A DNA stretch of 64,000 nucleotides, from positions 310,001 through 374,000 of the forward strand of contig JAOTON010000951.1 in the NCBI GenBank assembly GCA_034440635.1, given 5' to 3'. Below are positions 44,794 to 56,444 of this stretch, piece by piece. The stretch is from Lepas anatifera. Taxonomy: Eukaryota > Arthropoda > Thecostraca > Lepadidae. Each line of letters starts with the position of its first letter. Positions within the stretch are counted from its first letter, which is position 1. The notes below the pieces were generated by a model. It made no database searches and was not told where the DNA came from. It worked only from the letters and a program-made list of their open reading frames with translations. The translations under genes were made by a program, and so were the position numbers.

Positions 44794-45845
44794 CTGTAAA
44801 CTAGACAACCAACTCACGGTAGCAGGAAAATGGGTGCAGGCCGCACAGCCAACCTCCGCCCTGTAAACTACACAAACAACTCACGGTAGCAGGAAAATGG
44901 GTGCAGGCCGCACAGCCAACCTCCGCCCTGTAAACTACACAACCAACTCACGGTAGCAGGAAAATGGGTGCAGGCGCACAGCTAACCTCCGCTCCGTAAA
45001 CTACACAACCAACTCACGGTAGCAGGAAAATGGGTGCAGGCCGCACAGCCAACCTCCGCCCTGTAAACTACACAAACAACTCACGGTAGCAGGAAAAATG
45101 GGTGCAGGCCGCACAGCCAACCTCCGCCCTGTAAACTACACAAACAACTCACGGTAGCAGGAAAAATGTGTGCAGGCCGCACAGCCAACCTCCGCCCTGT
45201 AAACTACACAAACAACTCACGGTAGCAGGAAAATGGGTGCAGGCCGCACAGCCAACCTCCGCCCTGTAAACTACACAAACAACTCACGGTAGCAGGAAAA
45301 ATGGGTGCAGGCCGCACAGCCAACCTCCGCCCTGTAAACTACACAAACAACTCACGGTAGCAGGAAAATGGGTGCAGGCCGCACAGCTAACCTCCGCCCT
45401 GTAAACTACACAAACAACTCACGGTAGCAGGAAAAATGGGTGCAGGCCGCACAGCCAACCTCCGCCCTGTAAACTACACAAACAACTCACGGTAGCAGGA
45501 AAAATGGGTGCAGGCCGCACAGCCAACCTCCGCCCTGTAAACTACACAAACAACTCACGGTAGCAGGAAAAATGGGTACAGGCCGCACAGCCAACCTCCG
45601 CCCTGTAAACTACACAAACAACTCACGGTAGCAGGAAAATGGTTGCAGGCCGCACAGCCAACCTCCGCCCTGTAAACTACACAAACAACTCACGGTAGCA
45701 GGAAAATGGGTACAGGCCGCACAGCCAACCTCCGCCCCGTAAACTCACAAACGACTCACAGTAGCAGGAAAAATGGGTGTAGGCCGCACAGTCAACCTCC
45801 ACTCTGTAAACTCAGGAAATCCGCTCAGGAAAAATGGGCGTAGGA
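44774..45845. repeat. Satellite-like array, 67-bp unit, about 16 copies
   Basis: The unit contains CACAGCCAACCTCCGCCCTG, AAACTACACAAACAACTCAC and GGTAGCAGGAAAAATGGGTG. Copies are highly alike, with decay only at the ends. On the minus strand each unit carries TTTGTGTAGTTTACAG|GGCGGAGG (acceptor-like) and CTACC|GTGAGT (donor-like). The unit next to the candidate exon at 44793 supplies that exon's acceptor and first bases. Confidence 0.95.
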
Positions 45846-46195
45846 TAAATTAGTTAGCCAATTTTTTAGAGATGGAAGCCACGGATGGAAATTGGAGATA
45901 TCATGAGGAGATTTCGAGGGAAGTTGTTCATGCAGCCGATGTTTGGCTTATGAAAATTAACATAATTGATTGATTTCGCAAATATGGGACACGTTCAAGG
46001 CTTTTCGGCAAGGAATCAGCTCTGGCAAACAGCAAATTAATTTCTCAGACTCCTTCCCTTATTTTCCGTCCATATTTCATCTTTTTGAGATCACGACCAC
46101 CACGTGGCTGTCCACACGCGGCCGGGCGTGGGGGCGGGGGGGGTTGTTTTCATTCGCACTGGCGCCATAGCACACCAGTGCTGTGCTGCGCCGCT

Positions 46196-46630
46196 CGTTG
46201 ACCTGAGTTGACCTGAGTTGAGCCGCTTGTTGACCTCGTTGACCTGAGTTGAGCTGCTTTTTGACCTTGTTGACCTGAGTTGAGCCGCTTGTTGACCTCT
46301 TTGACCTGAGTTGAGCCGCTTGTTGACCTCTTTTATCTGAGTTGAGCCGCTTTTTGACCTCGTTGACCTGAGTTGAGCCGCTTGTTGACCTCGTTGACCT
46401 GAGTTGAGCCGCTTATTGACCTCGTTGACCTGAGTTGAGCCGCTTGTTGACCTCGTTGACCTGAGTTGAGCCGCTTGTTGACCTCTTTTACCTGAGTTGA
46501 GCCGCTTGTTGACCTCGTTGACCTGAGTTGAGCCGCTTGTTGACCTCGTTGACCTGAATTGAGCCGCTTATTGACCTCGTTGACCTGAGTTGAGCCGCTT
46601 GTTGACCTCGTTGAACTGAGTAAGGAGCTC
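46196..46630. repeat. Tandem repeat, about 31-bp unit, 13-14 copies
   Basis: The unit is close to GTTGACCTGAGTTGAGCCGC plus TTGTTGACCTC, in tandem with few variants. It contains TTGACCT hexamers. The minus-strand 100-codon ORF (46635-46333) starts at an ATG just outside the array, but its repeat register shifts every unit, so it is weak evidence of coding. Confidence 0.92.
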
Positions 46631-46639
46631 AGCATCCCC

Positions 46640-47060
46640 GCCTCTCAGATCAACCACACTCAAAACCTAGCACAGGCGGAAGTGTATTCTAAGATATTTT
46701 CGCCGGAACTGCAGCACACTATTGTCGGTCGCAGTCGCACACTGCCACCGGAAGTAGTTTACAGGCTACGATCTCTCCCCGCGGCGGGCGTCAGCGCTCT
46801 CAGTCGATCTCCTGGCCGGATTCCCAGAGCGGGAGGTGGCGTCCGTCCCTGAGCAGGTGGCGCCACCGTCGCCGTCAGCTGGGCCAGCCCGAGTAAATAG
46901 TGGGATCGATAGGTGGCTGTAAGATGCGGCCTGTTGGTCAGGGACGGGTCTCCGGGACGCCGTCGTCTGTGACGCGCGAAAATGCCATCAACGCCTCCGC
47001 CGCCGCCGCTCCTGCGCGGAGGGTGACTCAAAGAAGCTCACAAACAGCCAGAGGAGTCTG
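46640..47060. other. CpG-rich block, possible promoter or exon
   Basis: GC-rich with many CpG, open for about 90 codons on the minus strand (47031-46759) after a pyrimidine-rich stretch ending CCGCGCAG, and for about 65 codons on the plus strand. No domain recognised. A CpG-island promoter or a GC-rich exon is possible. Confidence 0.3.
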
Positions 47061-47641
47061 CGTGGCCTGCGCGAAAATTTACTGGATATTATTGTTAATG
47101 CTGGACTAAGTTCTAAAAGCCCTAGTGAGACGCTAGCAACGTATTAAGTGCAGCATATTCTGTACTGATAAGCAACATATTACTTGCTGTATATTATAGA
47201 ACGCAATATGTATCTCACCTATCTCTCTTACTCATCCATCTTTCGGCGAGGCTATCTCACTTTCTCAGGACAGGAAAATCCCGAGACGCAGGACAGCAGC
47301 TGCTCTGCTGATTGGGAGCGAGGCTGCACATTCAGGGATTTCCACCAGATACTTTACCTGAAGACTGACCAGGTCCGTGCCTCCAATGATAACGGTTCCG
47401 GGTGGTTAGGTGAATCCCACGTCATGTCCGACACTGCCCCCGTTTACTGTCATCTTCTTAGTTGGAGGTGGTAAGTGAAAAGGCTGCCTAAATTTGACCC
47501 ATGGCCAGGCATTTCCCGCTCTGAAATATGGGCCCTATGGAGCTACATCATGAATGGATTTTTTCTGCATGTGACCTAGAGTGGGCCGGTTGGGTGCGGA
47601 CACGCTGGGTGATGCCGTCACAGCGGGCGCGGTGGCGTTAC

Positions 47642-47740
47642 TTAGTAGTGGCATCGCGGGGTGGCAACAAAGACGTCGCAGCGTCTCTCGTGACCCGGTG
47701 GAGGCCAGACAAGGTCCAGAAATCGGGTCTCAAACAAGTT
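47642..47740 (-). CDS. Candidate terminal coding exon
   Basis: An acceptor TTTTTCCGGCAG, itself downstream of a (CT)n tract on this strand, is followed by 32 codons (NLFETRFLDLVWPPPGHERR...) and a TAA at 47642-47644. Codon content looks coding, but a second frame is also open through the same interval, so frame and reality are uncertain. No domain recognised. Confidence 0.25.
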   Translation of the reverse strand, partial: NLFETRFLDLVWPPPGHERRCDVFVATPRCHY

Positions 47741-47758
47741 CTGCCGGAAAAACGAGAC

Positions 47759-47850
47759 AGTGAGAGAGAGAGAGAGAGAGGGAGAGAGAGAGAGAGAGAG
47801 AGGGGGGAGGGAGAGAGGGAGGGGGGGAGGAGAGAGAGGGAAGGGGTAGG
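47759..47850. repeat. (GA)n microsatellite
   Basis: Imperfect GA run with GGGA interruptions. Arg/Glu and Ser/Leu repeat ORFs across it are artefacts. Confidence 0.97.
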
Positions 47851-47989
47851 GAACGGAGCTACTATTGCTGTGAGGCTTTTCGCATACAAACTTTTTCCAC
47901 ACAAAAATCAAAAGGCACTAGAAAGATTACGTTTGTATCCGCTAAAAGTGCATGTACTGTATTTAACACTGGATGGCCCAATATGAAAA

Positions 47990-48780
47990 TTGTCCGCATA
48001 ATACATTGCATCTTTTTTATTTGAAAACATTGTTCTGATGCTCGGGTCATGAGATGGTAATTATCATCGAGGTGCCAGTGCGGTGTCAGGTGTGTACCTA
48101 CGTTCTCTTATTTTATAGGTACAAAGTAACACCAGATATTTATGTTTTATACCATTTTGGAGGGCTACTCCTCAGGTAAAGCAGTTCCCCTTCGAATTAT
48201 GCTTAGAGGCGTCCACCAGTCAGCGGAGCATAACATCATGTGCAGAGGTATGTTAAGCGCCGGGACATGAAATAATGCTCAGGTGCATCGATTAACAGTC
48301 GCGCTTCGAGGGAATTCAAAATCCATAGAACAAATTTTTGTGGTGTAAATCACCTCTGGGACTTCAATCATGTGCAAAAGCAGGGTTTCAGGTCTGATCA
48401 AAAGTTTTCATCTGTGGTAAGTTTGATGCGGCCCGTGAAAAAGGGATACATCTGCAATGAGCTCTCTCAAAGCCCAATCAACTTGCCCGAAGAACAAAAG
48501 TGTCTGAAGTGCCAAAAATCCGCTCTTCTTCATTTTGTTAAACAAAACAAAAAACACCCTGCAATGTGAAGGTGGAGGTGAACACAGTAGACTATGAAAC
48601 TGAGAGCCACGTGGATCTCTCAGCGCTACTTGGGTGAACCCCTAGATTGGGTTTGGAAAGAAGTGATATTTTTCGCCCTCAATGCTATGTAGGAAGAAGC
48701 AAGCGTTAGTGTGTCAGCGCTGCCGCGGGTGGGCTGGCGGTCAGTCACCGAGCGAAACCCGAAAACACCGCGAGAAGCCA
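47990..48780. other. No supported feature
   Basis: Unique sequence. A plus-strand ORF at 48372-48569 contains a CLKC motif, but nothing else supports it. Confidence 0.3.
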
Positions 48781-48781
48781 C

Positions 48782-48856
48782 CTGCGGGCGCCGGCCGACT
48801 CGTAAAGCCTGTTACTGCCGCTGCTGCTCTCCCTCCCCCTCAGCCGACTGGCGACG
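48782..48856 (-). CDS. Candidate internal exon (75 nt)
   Basis: On the minus strand the long (CT)n tract ends in CTCTCAG, an ideal acceptor. It is followed by 75 nt open in one frame (VASRLRGRESSSGSNRLYES...) and a donor-like CGCAG|GTGGCT. Both introns would be phase 2, compatible with the candidate exon at 44655-44793. It is Ser/Arg-rich. The evidence is limited to splice-like signals, frame and GC content. Confidence 0.3.
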
Positions 48857-48858
48857 CT

Positions 48859-48895
48859 GAGAGAGAGAGAGAGGGAGAGGGAGAGAGAGAGAGAG

Positions 48896-48974
<79 letters not shown>

Positions 48975-48988
48975 AGAGAGAGAGAGAG
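48859..48988. repeat. (GA)n microsatellite
   Basis: About 130 bp of imperfect GA repeat, CT on the minus strand, directly abutting the candidate acceptor at 48857. Confidence 0.97.
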
Positions 48989-49060
48989 TCCTTCATTCAC
49001 TTTATTTCAATTTTCTTGTTTTAGCCAGAAAGATAAAACGTCATTTAGAGTTAAAGTTAA

Positions 49061-49850
49061 CCCTCGCCCCGGTGGGGGGTGTTTGAACATCCCTCTCGGA
49101 TTTTTCCCGCGGCACGAAAAAATGGCGGCGCGGAACGCCGCTGTACTTGTCACACTTTATCCTTGATCAATTCTGCAACTTTTTCCAAAATTTTAAGGTT
49201 GGGTCATCTCAGGTCAGGTCACCAGGACAGGTCAGGTGACCTCATGGGCCCACCAAGTGCTACAACATATATTCCGGTCAAGTACGGACCATGGAAATAC
49301 ATGGGAAAACAGGAATTTTGATGTATTTGTGCAGATAAAGCTGAGAATACCTTCATATTCTCTATATCGTAGTACCCTGTGCCCCTTTCCAGGTTGATGG
49401 TGCAATTTTTGACCTGTGACCTCTGAGAGGTCATCTGGGGCTATTTAATCAGTTTTCAGACATAGGTCAATAACTTTGCATGAAATGATGATGCAGCTTT
49501 TATTTTGATATCATTGCGTTCGAAATGCTATTGTGAGTGGAATGATATGCATATTGACTATGCTAGGTTAAAAAGTAAACTTGACCTGAGCTGAGGTCAT
49601 GCCATTTTTCTGTTTTGACCTAGTATGGTCATATTATACATCATTCAATTTTCCGTGACGAGAGAAAGCAAATTGTGCCTGAAAATGATTCTTACTCAAC
49701 TCTGTGAGACGCCAGAGCCCAAAAATTATACTCGAAATCCCACTTTCTTTGACTTGTCATGACCTCAATATTGACCTCAGCCCAAAAGTGACTAATATAG
49801 TTTCTTCATGAATTTGTATGAGCTCAGAACGACGAACTTTGTCACATTCA
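49061..49850 (+). mobile_element. TTAA-family element, right side truncated
   Basis: TTAA at 49057-49060, then CCCTCGCCCCGGTGGGGG. It matches the reverse of 59371-60529 for about 790 bp, including ACTTGTCACACTTTATCC and GTATGGTCATATTATACATC, then departs from the consensus before the right terminus. Confidence 0.7.
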
Positions 49851-50004
49851 AAGGAAATACTCTCGAGTATTTTAGTCTTAGGCCAGCCCCAAAATATTTT
49901 GGATTAGGCTACAAAAAGCTGGAAACAGGCTCCACACGTGCTGAGCTCTTCCAAAATTTAACTAATTTAGGTTTAAACGTCCATAATATTCCCCCCTCCC
50001 AATC

Positions 50005-50445
50005 AAACTAGTTGCGCTGGTATCCAGCACCGGCCTCGGCGTGGATACTGGGCGAGAGATGGCCCATGCTTTCCAAAAATCATTGATAAAAACGAAGAGA
50101 TTCTTTTGAGAACTGGAGCGGTTGCGGGGCGCCGGCGGGTGCGGCGCTGGGTGGCGGCCATGGCGGTGGACGTGTCCGGTGGCCTCCGCCCACAGTGCTG
50201 CCTCGGAGGGGCCAGGAACTGAGTGAAGACTCTTAAAATTTTAGAAAATTTATTTATTTTGGTTAGATGTTTGCATGTGAGCATCATTTGAAGTGTTAAT
50301 GTCAATGTCTGCTGTTATGTGTCGCTATTGATGAGAGCGGCGCCAATAATTAAGTCTTTTGGCTTCTGCGCCAATCTCAAAGTGCATGTGACCTTATGAA
50401 GTGTGAGAACGGAAGAAAATAAATTCATCCATCTATCTACCCCTT
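50005..50445 (+). mobile_element. Probable 3' end of a LINE
   Basis: A GC-rich segment open to a TGA near 50220 is followed by an AT-rich stretch, the phrase GGCTTCTGCGCCAATCTCAA and a tail AGAAAATAAATTCATCCATC. This layout is common at 3' ends of L2/CR1/jockey-type LINEs. No catalytic domain is present, so the call is tentative. Confidence 0.35.
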
Positions 50446-50739
50446 GGACGTGAGTGGGTCAAGTTTTTATCGTTCTGACATCGAGAAACCAGAAAAGATC
50501 GCACGGTGTGGTAAAAACGAGCGAGCGTGCCGTGGCGGTAACCTATTTTAGTTCAGAGCGATCCCAGATATCGCTGATTTTAGCCTCTTGGAGGCCAAAC
50601 AGCCAAAGCTGTCAAAATCAAAACTTGTTATCGGTATTTGTTGGAGCTCAGGTGCATTGTTCCTACCACTACAAGACCTGGTTTAAAACATTCGGCTACG
50701 AAATTAAATTCCATATGTTAACACGTGCAGTTGAGGGGT

Positions 50740-51620
50740 CCTAAAGGGCCTCCTTCCTTGATATCTCAAAAACCAAGATGGCTAGAAGGACCCCCGTTGG
50801 GAGGTGTTTGGGGCAATGGTGATCTATTATATTATGGCTAAATTTCATTGACCTAGGTCAATACCTACAAGGTTAGATGAGTTCATGAATCTGAAGTGTT
50901 GGCCGTGCTGGGGACCTGATGGTAAATGCCGTAATTATTCGCTGAGGTCGGAAAATCGGTCAACTCGCCGACAATGCTGGTGACAAAAATAGATGAAGTC
51001 GGAGACAAAGCAGGCGAGTTTGTGCTCAAATCAGTGTGAGGCCCTGACGCGCAGTCTGTCAATACGTTCATTAAAATTTAGAAGGACTTAAAGGATTGTC
51101 AAATAATCCCGGTTAGATACCAAGCCTCAACATTTTTTATCACACCAAGTTTGGGTTCAGATTCCGTTGGTGATATTTTGGCTCTTTTTTCGACCTCGGA
51201 TTATGCGAAAAACGGGAAATTCACGTGGAAGTGGTCTAAGGCCCTAGAGGGAAGGTATCGCACAGTTTCCTGTGAAATTTTGGGATTAAGTTCATTCAGG
51301 GACATTGACCTGTGACGTCGCAATATGATACATTGTCAATAATATACACTATGGCTAGCACTGTTGCAGCTGTTGTTCGGGAAATGAGACCTTAACCTTG
51401 ACTCTTGACTTTTTGACTTGTCCGGTGACTTTAACCTTGACACTGAATAACCTTACCTATGTTATCATAGCAAAATATATGTTATAGGTACTGAGAAACG
51501 CCATCTGACTAAAAGCACTGGGATCAATGACCTTGAAATGCTTCTATAACCTTGACCTGTCACCGTTGCACTTGAACTTCATGTGGGGCGACCTTGACAT
51601 ATACCGATTATATGTGCTGT
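50740..51620 (+). repeat. Dispersed TGACCT-rich repeat, family shared with 58570-59130
   Basis: Shared phrases in the same order as at 58.6-59.1 kb include TTTCATTGACCTAGGTCAAT, ACCTTGACTC/ACCTCAAGCTGTGACCTT and ATGACCTTGAAATG-like blocks. It is probably another subfamily of the TTAA elements, but the termini are not clear. Confidence 0.5.
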
Positions 51621-51624
51621 TACG

Positions 51625-52665
51625 TCACCACACTCGGTCTACAATGTCGAGTAACTGGTGCGCCCACGTGATTGTGGCAATCCAAAATATAGGTCTGACT
51701 TTGAAAGCCTAGAAATAAAACATAATTGACCAATTTTAAAAATCTTTCACCAATCGATGCGCTCGTAAGCTCTCTCAAATGTAGCCAAGCAGCGTTATCT
51801 GGCCATATTCGAAAAGCAGGTGAGGCGCTTTAGAGTCCCCCATGTTCAGCCATGGTAGTTAAATAGCCCCTAGTGATGGCACCATCCGGCAATTCTCTGA
51901 GTCGTTCTTTTTAGGGTGCCTGCAGTAAAGAAAACGTACTGATAGAAAAACGGGTCCCCACTGGAGGGGTTGAAAACTTCGTAGCGCTGCAATGCTCGGT
52001 GAGCGCAAAACGGGGAGTATGGCCCCCAAATATACAACTAGGGACATTGCGCTACCCCAGCACGAGCGGGAGCTCACTGAAGCGCCGCACCCATGCCCCA
52101 CCGCCAGGGTGCTACCAACGTGGGCTCAGTGTTGTTAGAAACTTTCGCAGGCCTCCCAGAAGAGCAGAGTACCTTGGGGCGGGTGACAAATGCGGGCCCG
52201 GCTTCCTGCCGCGCGCGTTTCGCTAGTCGTTTGTCAGCTGGCATGATGTGCAAACAAAGCACTGCAGCGAGGCCGCTGTCGGCTCGCACCGAACCTCATT
52301 TGTCGACTCTGCCTATTTCGGTCCGGGGGCAGGAGTGCTGACTGAGCCTCACCGGAGGCGGGGCTTCTGTCGCCACGCACAACGGTTGACTCAAGTTGTA
52401 GCGAACTGGCACTGACGCGTCTTGATTGATTGCCAAGTGAGCCCAAGGGTCTAAAAGGCTATGACTTTCTAACATGGTTAACAGTAGCCTGCCCCCTTCC
52501 GCCTGGCCGGGTAAAAGGGACTAGTACCGCAATTAGCCAGAAAAAATAAATTGTTATCTGCTTCCTCTACCAGTCAACAATGATAGACGGTGTGAGAGGG
52601 GAGGGAGGAAGTGGCACGCAGCGTCTACCCAATACATGATCAACTGATGATCTTGTCGCCCACTC
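51625..52665. other. No supported gene; GC-rich block at 52.0-52.4 kb
   Basis: 52040-52400 is GC-rich and open on both strands for 70-80 codons (plus 52093-52341, minus 52289-52074). It could be a CpG island or an exon; no domain or convincing splice pair stands out. Confidence 0.3.
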
Positions 52666-52674
52666 AGCTCAGGC

Positions 52675-53213
52675 CTGGGGCGTAGCCACCATGGGGGTCA
52701 TGGAGGCCACGGCCCCCATGAATTTTTGGTGGATCTCCACCTGTCTTAAGGGGCCTTCTTTGACACTTAGGGTCTGGAATAGCCCCTTGAGTATCAAAGA
52801 GCCTAGCGTACTTGCTTATAAAGGAGGCCTAATTTGGCCTTTGGCGGAGGTCCCACCAGCTATAAAGAAGTCCCTATAATGTTCTACCTAGGCCACCCCT
52901 TCACTCAAAAAGAGGCCCACTCAACGGCCCACATAGGTGGCCCCTTTACTTATAAAGCAAGCCCCTAAACAGCCTATCCAGGAGGCTCCTTTACATATAA
53001 AGGAGGCCCACTAAATGGACTAGGTGAAGGCGCCTTTACTTATAAAGGAGGCCCCTAAACGGCTAACACAGGAGGCCCCTTACTTATGAAGCAAGATTCT
53101 AAATGAATTACAAAATGGAAGCCCCCAAAAGCTAGGAGGCTCCCTCAGGACCAGGGATAGGAGGCCCCCTTCGATCCTGGCCCCCATGGAAAGAAATCCG
53201 TGGCGACGCCCTT
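52675..53213. mobile_element. 539-bp TIR element with internal tandem repeat, 8-9 bp TSD
   Basis: The left end CTGGGGCGTAGCCACC and right end, read inward, TAAGGGCGTCGCCACG are flanked by AGCTCAGGC at 52666-52674 and 53214-53222. The last eight bases, GCTCAGGC, are the likely TSD. The interior is a tandem array of GGAGGCCCCTTTACTTATAA-like units. No coding capacity. Confidence 0.75.
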
Positions 53214-53222
53214 AGCTCAGGC

Positions 53223-54447
53223 ATCTGGAACCAATCGCTTAACGCTCCTAGAATGCTCCGCCATGTAATGAACTGCAACTGTCTTCAGTTAAGGATAGTG
53301 ATCATGCACGCAAAGGGGCTCATGTTGTGACAGATATTATTTCACTATTGAAGCTGCACGGGGTTGCTTCATATCGGCTTTGATAGACAGTTTCCAATTC
53401 TGTGCGTATGAAGTTGACAATCATCAGTTAGATAATAATTGTTTTGTTCATGCACCCGCCTTTTAAGCTCGAAAGGCTCGGAAAGCTCAATAGACTGGAC
53501 CCTAGATGGTAGGCCTGCAATCATCAAATTTTTCCTGCCCAGGAAACTAAAAGGGAGTTTCGGCCATCAAATGTTGTTTCAAGTCTCCAAGCTAAGTGGG
53601 CCCAGCCATACCAGGAATGCCCACCTTGCTTCATCTAACGTATACAAATTTCAGGTGGTCCGTTTCTTTCACCTGTGTTTTTTTCTTGTTTCTGCTGCAG
53701 CTAGACTCCAAATATGTGGGCAGAAAATCCTAGTTGGCACCGATTGACCAATTATTTTACAGCAAAAAATTCACCTGAACAGCTTCAAGAATATGGAAAG
53801 AAAGCAAAACATCATGTTTGGTCTTTTTAAATCACCAGCGTGCTAATAATCCAAATATGTCAAGCAGTTTTCTTTATTCTTTTCAGCATCTACAATTGTG
53901 GGACAAACTGGAACAGCTTCAACACACAGGGTAATGCAGATGCCCCAGTCACCCTGCTCTCTCCAGACAACTGCAGATTTTTTTAGAAAATGCAGCGGTG
54001 GCGTGGCTTTTTGCAATGGAGTATCTTCGGCCTCGTATCCTAGAATATACTAGGGCATATTTAAAGGAGTGGGCGATGGTGGTTTCTCGGCTGAGCAAGG
54101 CACATATTTTCATCGAAAGTACAAATCTTTCCACCAAAAGGACATCTTCAGGTCACCAAAAGTGTAATTAAAAGAAGTGACTTGTTTGCGTCTGTCTTAG
54201 TAGTAAAAAAGTGCGTCTGTCTTATGTTACGTTTGTTGGGATAAACAACTCTGACCTTTTTCTACATTTTGAAAACACCATTCTGCCATTCCTCGATTTT
54301 CCACTTTGACGTCTTTTCAGCCCTGGTCATGGCTGACAGGTCTTTTGGACTCGGGCCAGGCGAAAGACTGACTTGAGGTAGACAGTATCAGATCATATGA
54401 CAGGGAAGCTACCAGTGGAGTGAAAGTGCTACAAGTGCAGAGTTGGC
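53223..54447. other. No supported feature
   Basis: Unique AT-rich sequence. The plus-strand ORF at 53439-53747 has no recognisable domain. Confidence 0.35.
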
Positions 54448-54451
54448 TTAA

Positions 54452-55418
54452 CCCGCGCCCACCGGGGTCCGGCGCCACCTTCGCCCACCGGGGGCCATCG
54501 ATGGCCCCCTCTAATCCGAAAATATGGGCGTTAGCGCAGATCTGCAAGTGCAATGAAAGCTCGCGTGAATTCAGTAGAAATTACTTCACATGTTTTAGTG
54601 CTGAGGTCGATGGTTTGACCTCAGTGTCAAATTGGGTCAAGATCGGCTATTTTCACTCAAATATGCAATGATTAAGCAAACTGGGCATAACTCTTATGTA
54701 TTAGAGCTATTGAGGCCTGGTAAGTACATTTGATAGAAAATTGCCAGTACGTTTTCCGCTATGTGGAACGTAAAGACCTCCCGCCAGTGGTTTGACCTCC
54801 AGAGGTCACCTCGTGACCTAATATGACCTGAGGTCATGAAGGTCACAAAGTAACCTTGCCGTATATCAAATGAAAGCCAATGACAAGACAAACACGATGG
54901 TGTTTGTTTACCGCTCTAGCCTAATTGGGTCAAAGTTATTGTCAAATACTGTTTTTGGCCTCTGGTGACCTTGGATGACCTTGGAAAGTCAAAGGGAAAA
55001 TATGACCCCTGGGATCCGTGAAAGGGTGTCCAAAAACGCTGTTCTGGCAGTCTGAGTATTTGCAATCATTTTTGTAGCTTTTATATCATGAACAGCTTTT
55101 CCCATGCTTTCCAATGTGGGTGCCTCGTGACCTGACCTCAGAGCACGAAATCGAAAATCCCGGATATACACCTTGTAGACCCTGGAGGGGTTATGAGTGT
55201 AGGAAGTTTAAATTGATCGATTTCGAAATGTGCTCTTACGAGCTCTAAAGTTGAAGTGAGCTGACCTTGGTTGATCTCGTCTGGTGACCTGACCTTGGGT
55301 GACCCGGGGTAAAAATTTTGGGGATGATGGGAAATGATGCAGTGGGGTGAGCCCTCAACCGGGTGCTGCGCCTCGTTTTTCTGCTATCCCGGAAAACCTT
55401 GGGGCATCGATGCCGGGG
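54452..55418 (-). mobile_element. TTAA-flanked TIR element (0.97 kb)
   Basis: TTAA at 54448-54451 and 55419-55422. The left end CCCGCGCCCACCGGGG matches the right end of 18731-19749. The copy is inverted relative to that one, with shared blocks such as GGAGGTCACCTCGTGACC. Dense half-site hexamers. Confidence 0.8.
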
Positions 55419-55555
55419 TTAAAGAAAAAGGATAGCATAAGGCCCTGAACGGACATTAACGAACACCCACTGGGGAGGGGAAAATTCGGACCTTCCCTCC
55501 TGGCTTGCCAGGATTCACAAAAAAACAATGAGACGCAGAACAACATACCTTACAG

Positions 55556-55714
55556 CAGTGGCGGATCCAGGAATTCATTAGGGGGCTAGGGGCTAGGGGC
55601 TCGAGCCTCACCCGCCAGTACCTCAAGCAGCCCCTCACCTATGTATTAACTATAGGGGCTCGGATATTTCGGTGGGGCTTGAGCACCCCAAGCCTCCCCT
55701 TGGATCCGCCACTA
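55556..55714. mobile_element. About 159-bp G-rich-tip MITE
   Basis: The left end CAGTGGCGGATCCAGG and right end CCTTGGATCCGCCACTA are inverted. Flanking octamers CCTTACAG and GCTTTTAG agree at five of eight positions, so the TSD has decayed. Confidence 0.6.
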
Positions 55715-56440
55715 GCTTTTAGTTTCTAATTGTCCATCAACTCCAGGCACCTGACCAAAGCTTTCAAAATATTATGGAGTCTTTGGGGTCCAAAATCTTT
55801 TATCTCGAAATTTTCGTGGTATTTCCCTAAGAACGGGGTTAATTTTTCCCCCCCACATTATGAATATGTGGGGGAAGAAAGGAGGGGCTTTTTCATCGAG
55901 CATGGGGCTGATCAAGCTGGAATTTCTCATATCATGAAATTTTAACAAGGTTTTTGGCCATCAATCTGGAGTTTTTTTAGCATCAGACCTAACAGAGGTC
56001 ATCTGTGGCCACCTGCGCAGGCTGTGATTCTTTTGCTACTTTGCACGGAGCTGAGATAACGCTTCTATTTGGACGTGATTGTACTTGTATTGCCACTGGG
56101 ATTCGCAAGATGTGCGATAGGACCATGTTAGGTCAACATGAGACCATGTGCTGGCTTGAGGTCCTGCCATTTTCACATGTTGACCTAGTATTTTCACTTA
56201 GTATTTTATAGTATTTTCATCTCATTCGATTCACCAGGATGAGAGGACTCCAATGAAGCCTAAAAAGCTGTTCTAGCACCGCTCAGAAAATATATTTAGG
56301 ATAAATTTTAATATCCTGATGTAACCCCATGGAACGTCTTTGACATATCGTGACCTTAATGTTAACCTGACCAAAATAGTTTGTACAATTTCTCTTCGTC
56401 TGGTGAAAATCTTTCAGACGTTGCCCGTAATTTTGCTTTA
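55715..56440. other. No supported gene; scattered TTAA-family remnants
   Basis: The phrase GAGGTCCTGCCATTTTCACATG and the CATTCGATTCACCAGGATGA part resemble interior parts of the TTAA family, so 55980-56400 is probably a decayed copy. Confidence 0.35.
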
Positions 56441-56444
56441 GCTT

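Noticed and set aside
46333..46635. 100-codon minus-strand ORF starting at an ATG
   Set aside because: Almost all of it is the 31-bp tandem repeat, which is open in all frames.
47528..47986. 152-codon plus-strand ORF
   Set aside because: Half is Arg/Glu from the (GA)n tract; the first part overlaps other open frames in GC-rich sequence and has no recognisable domain.
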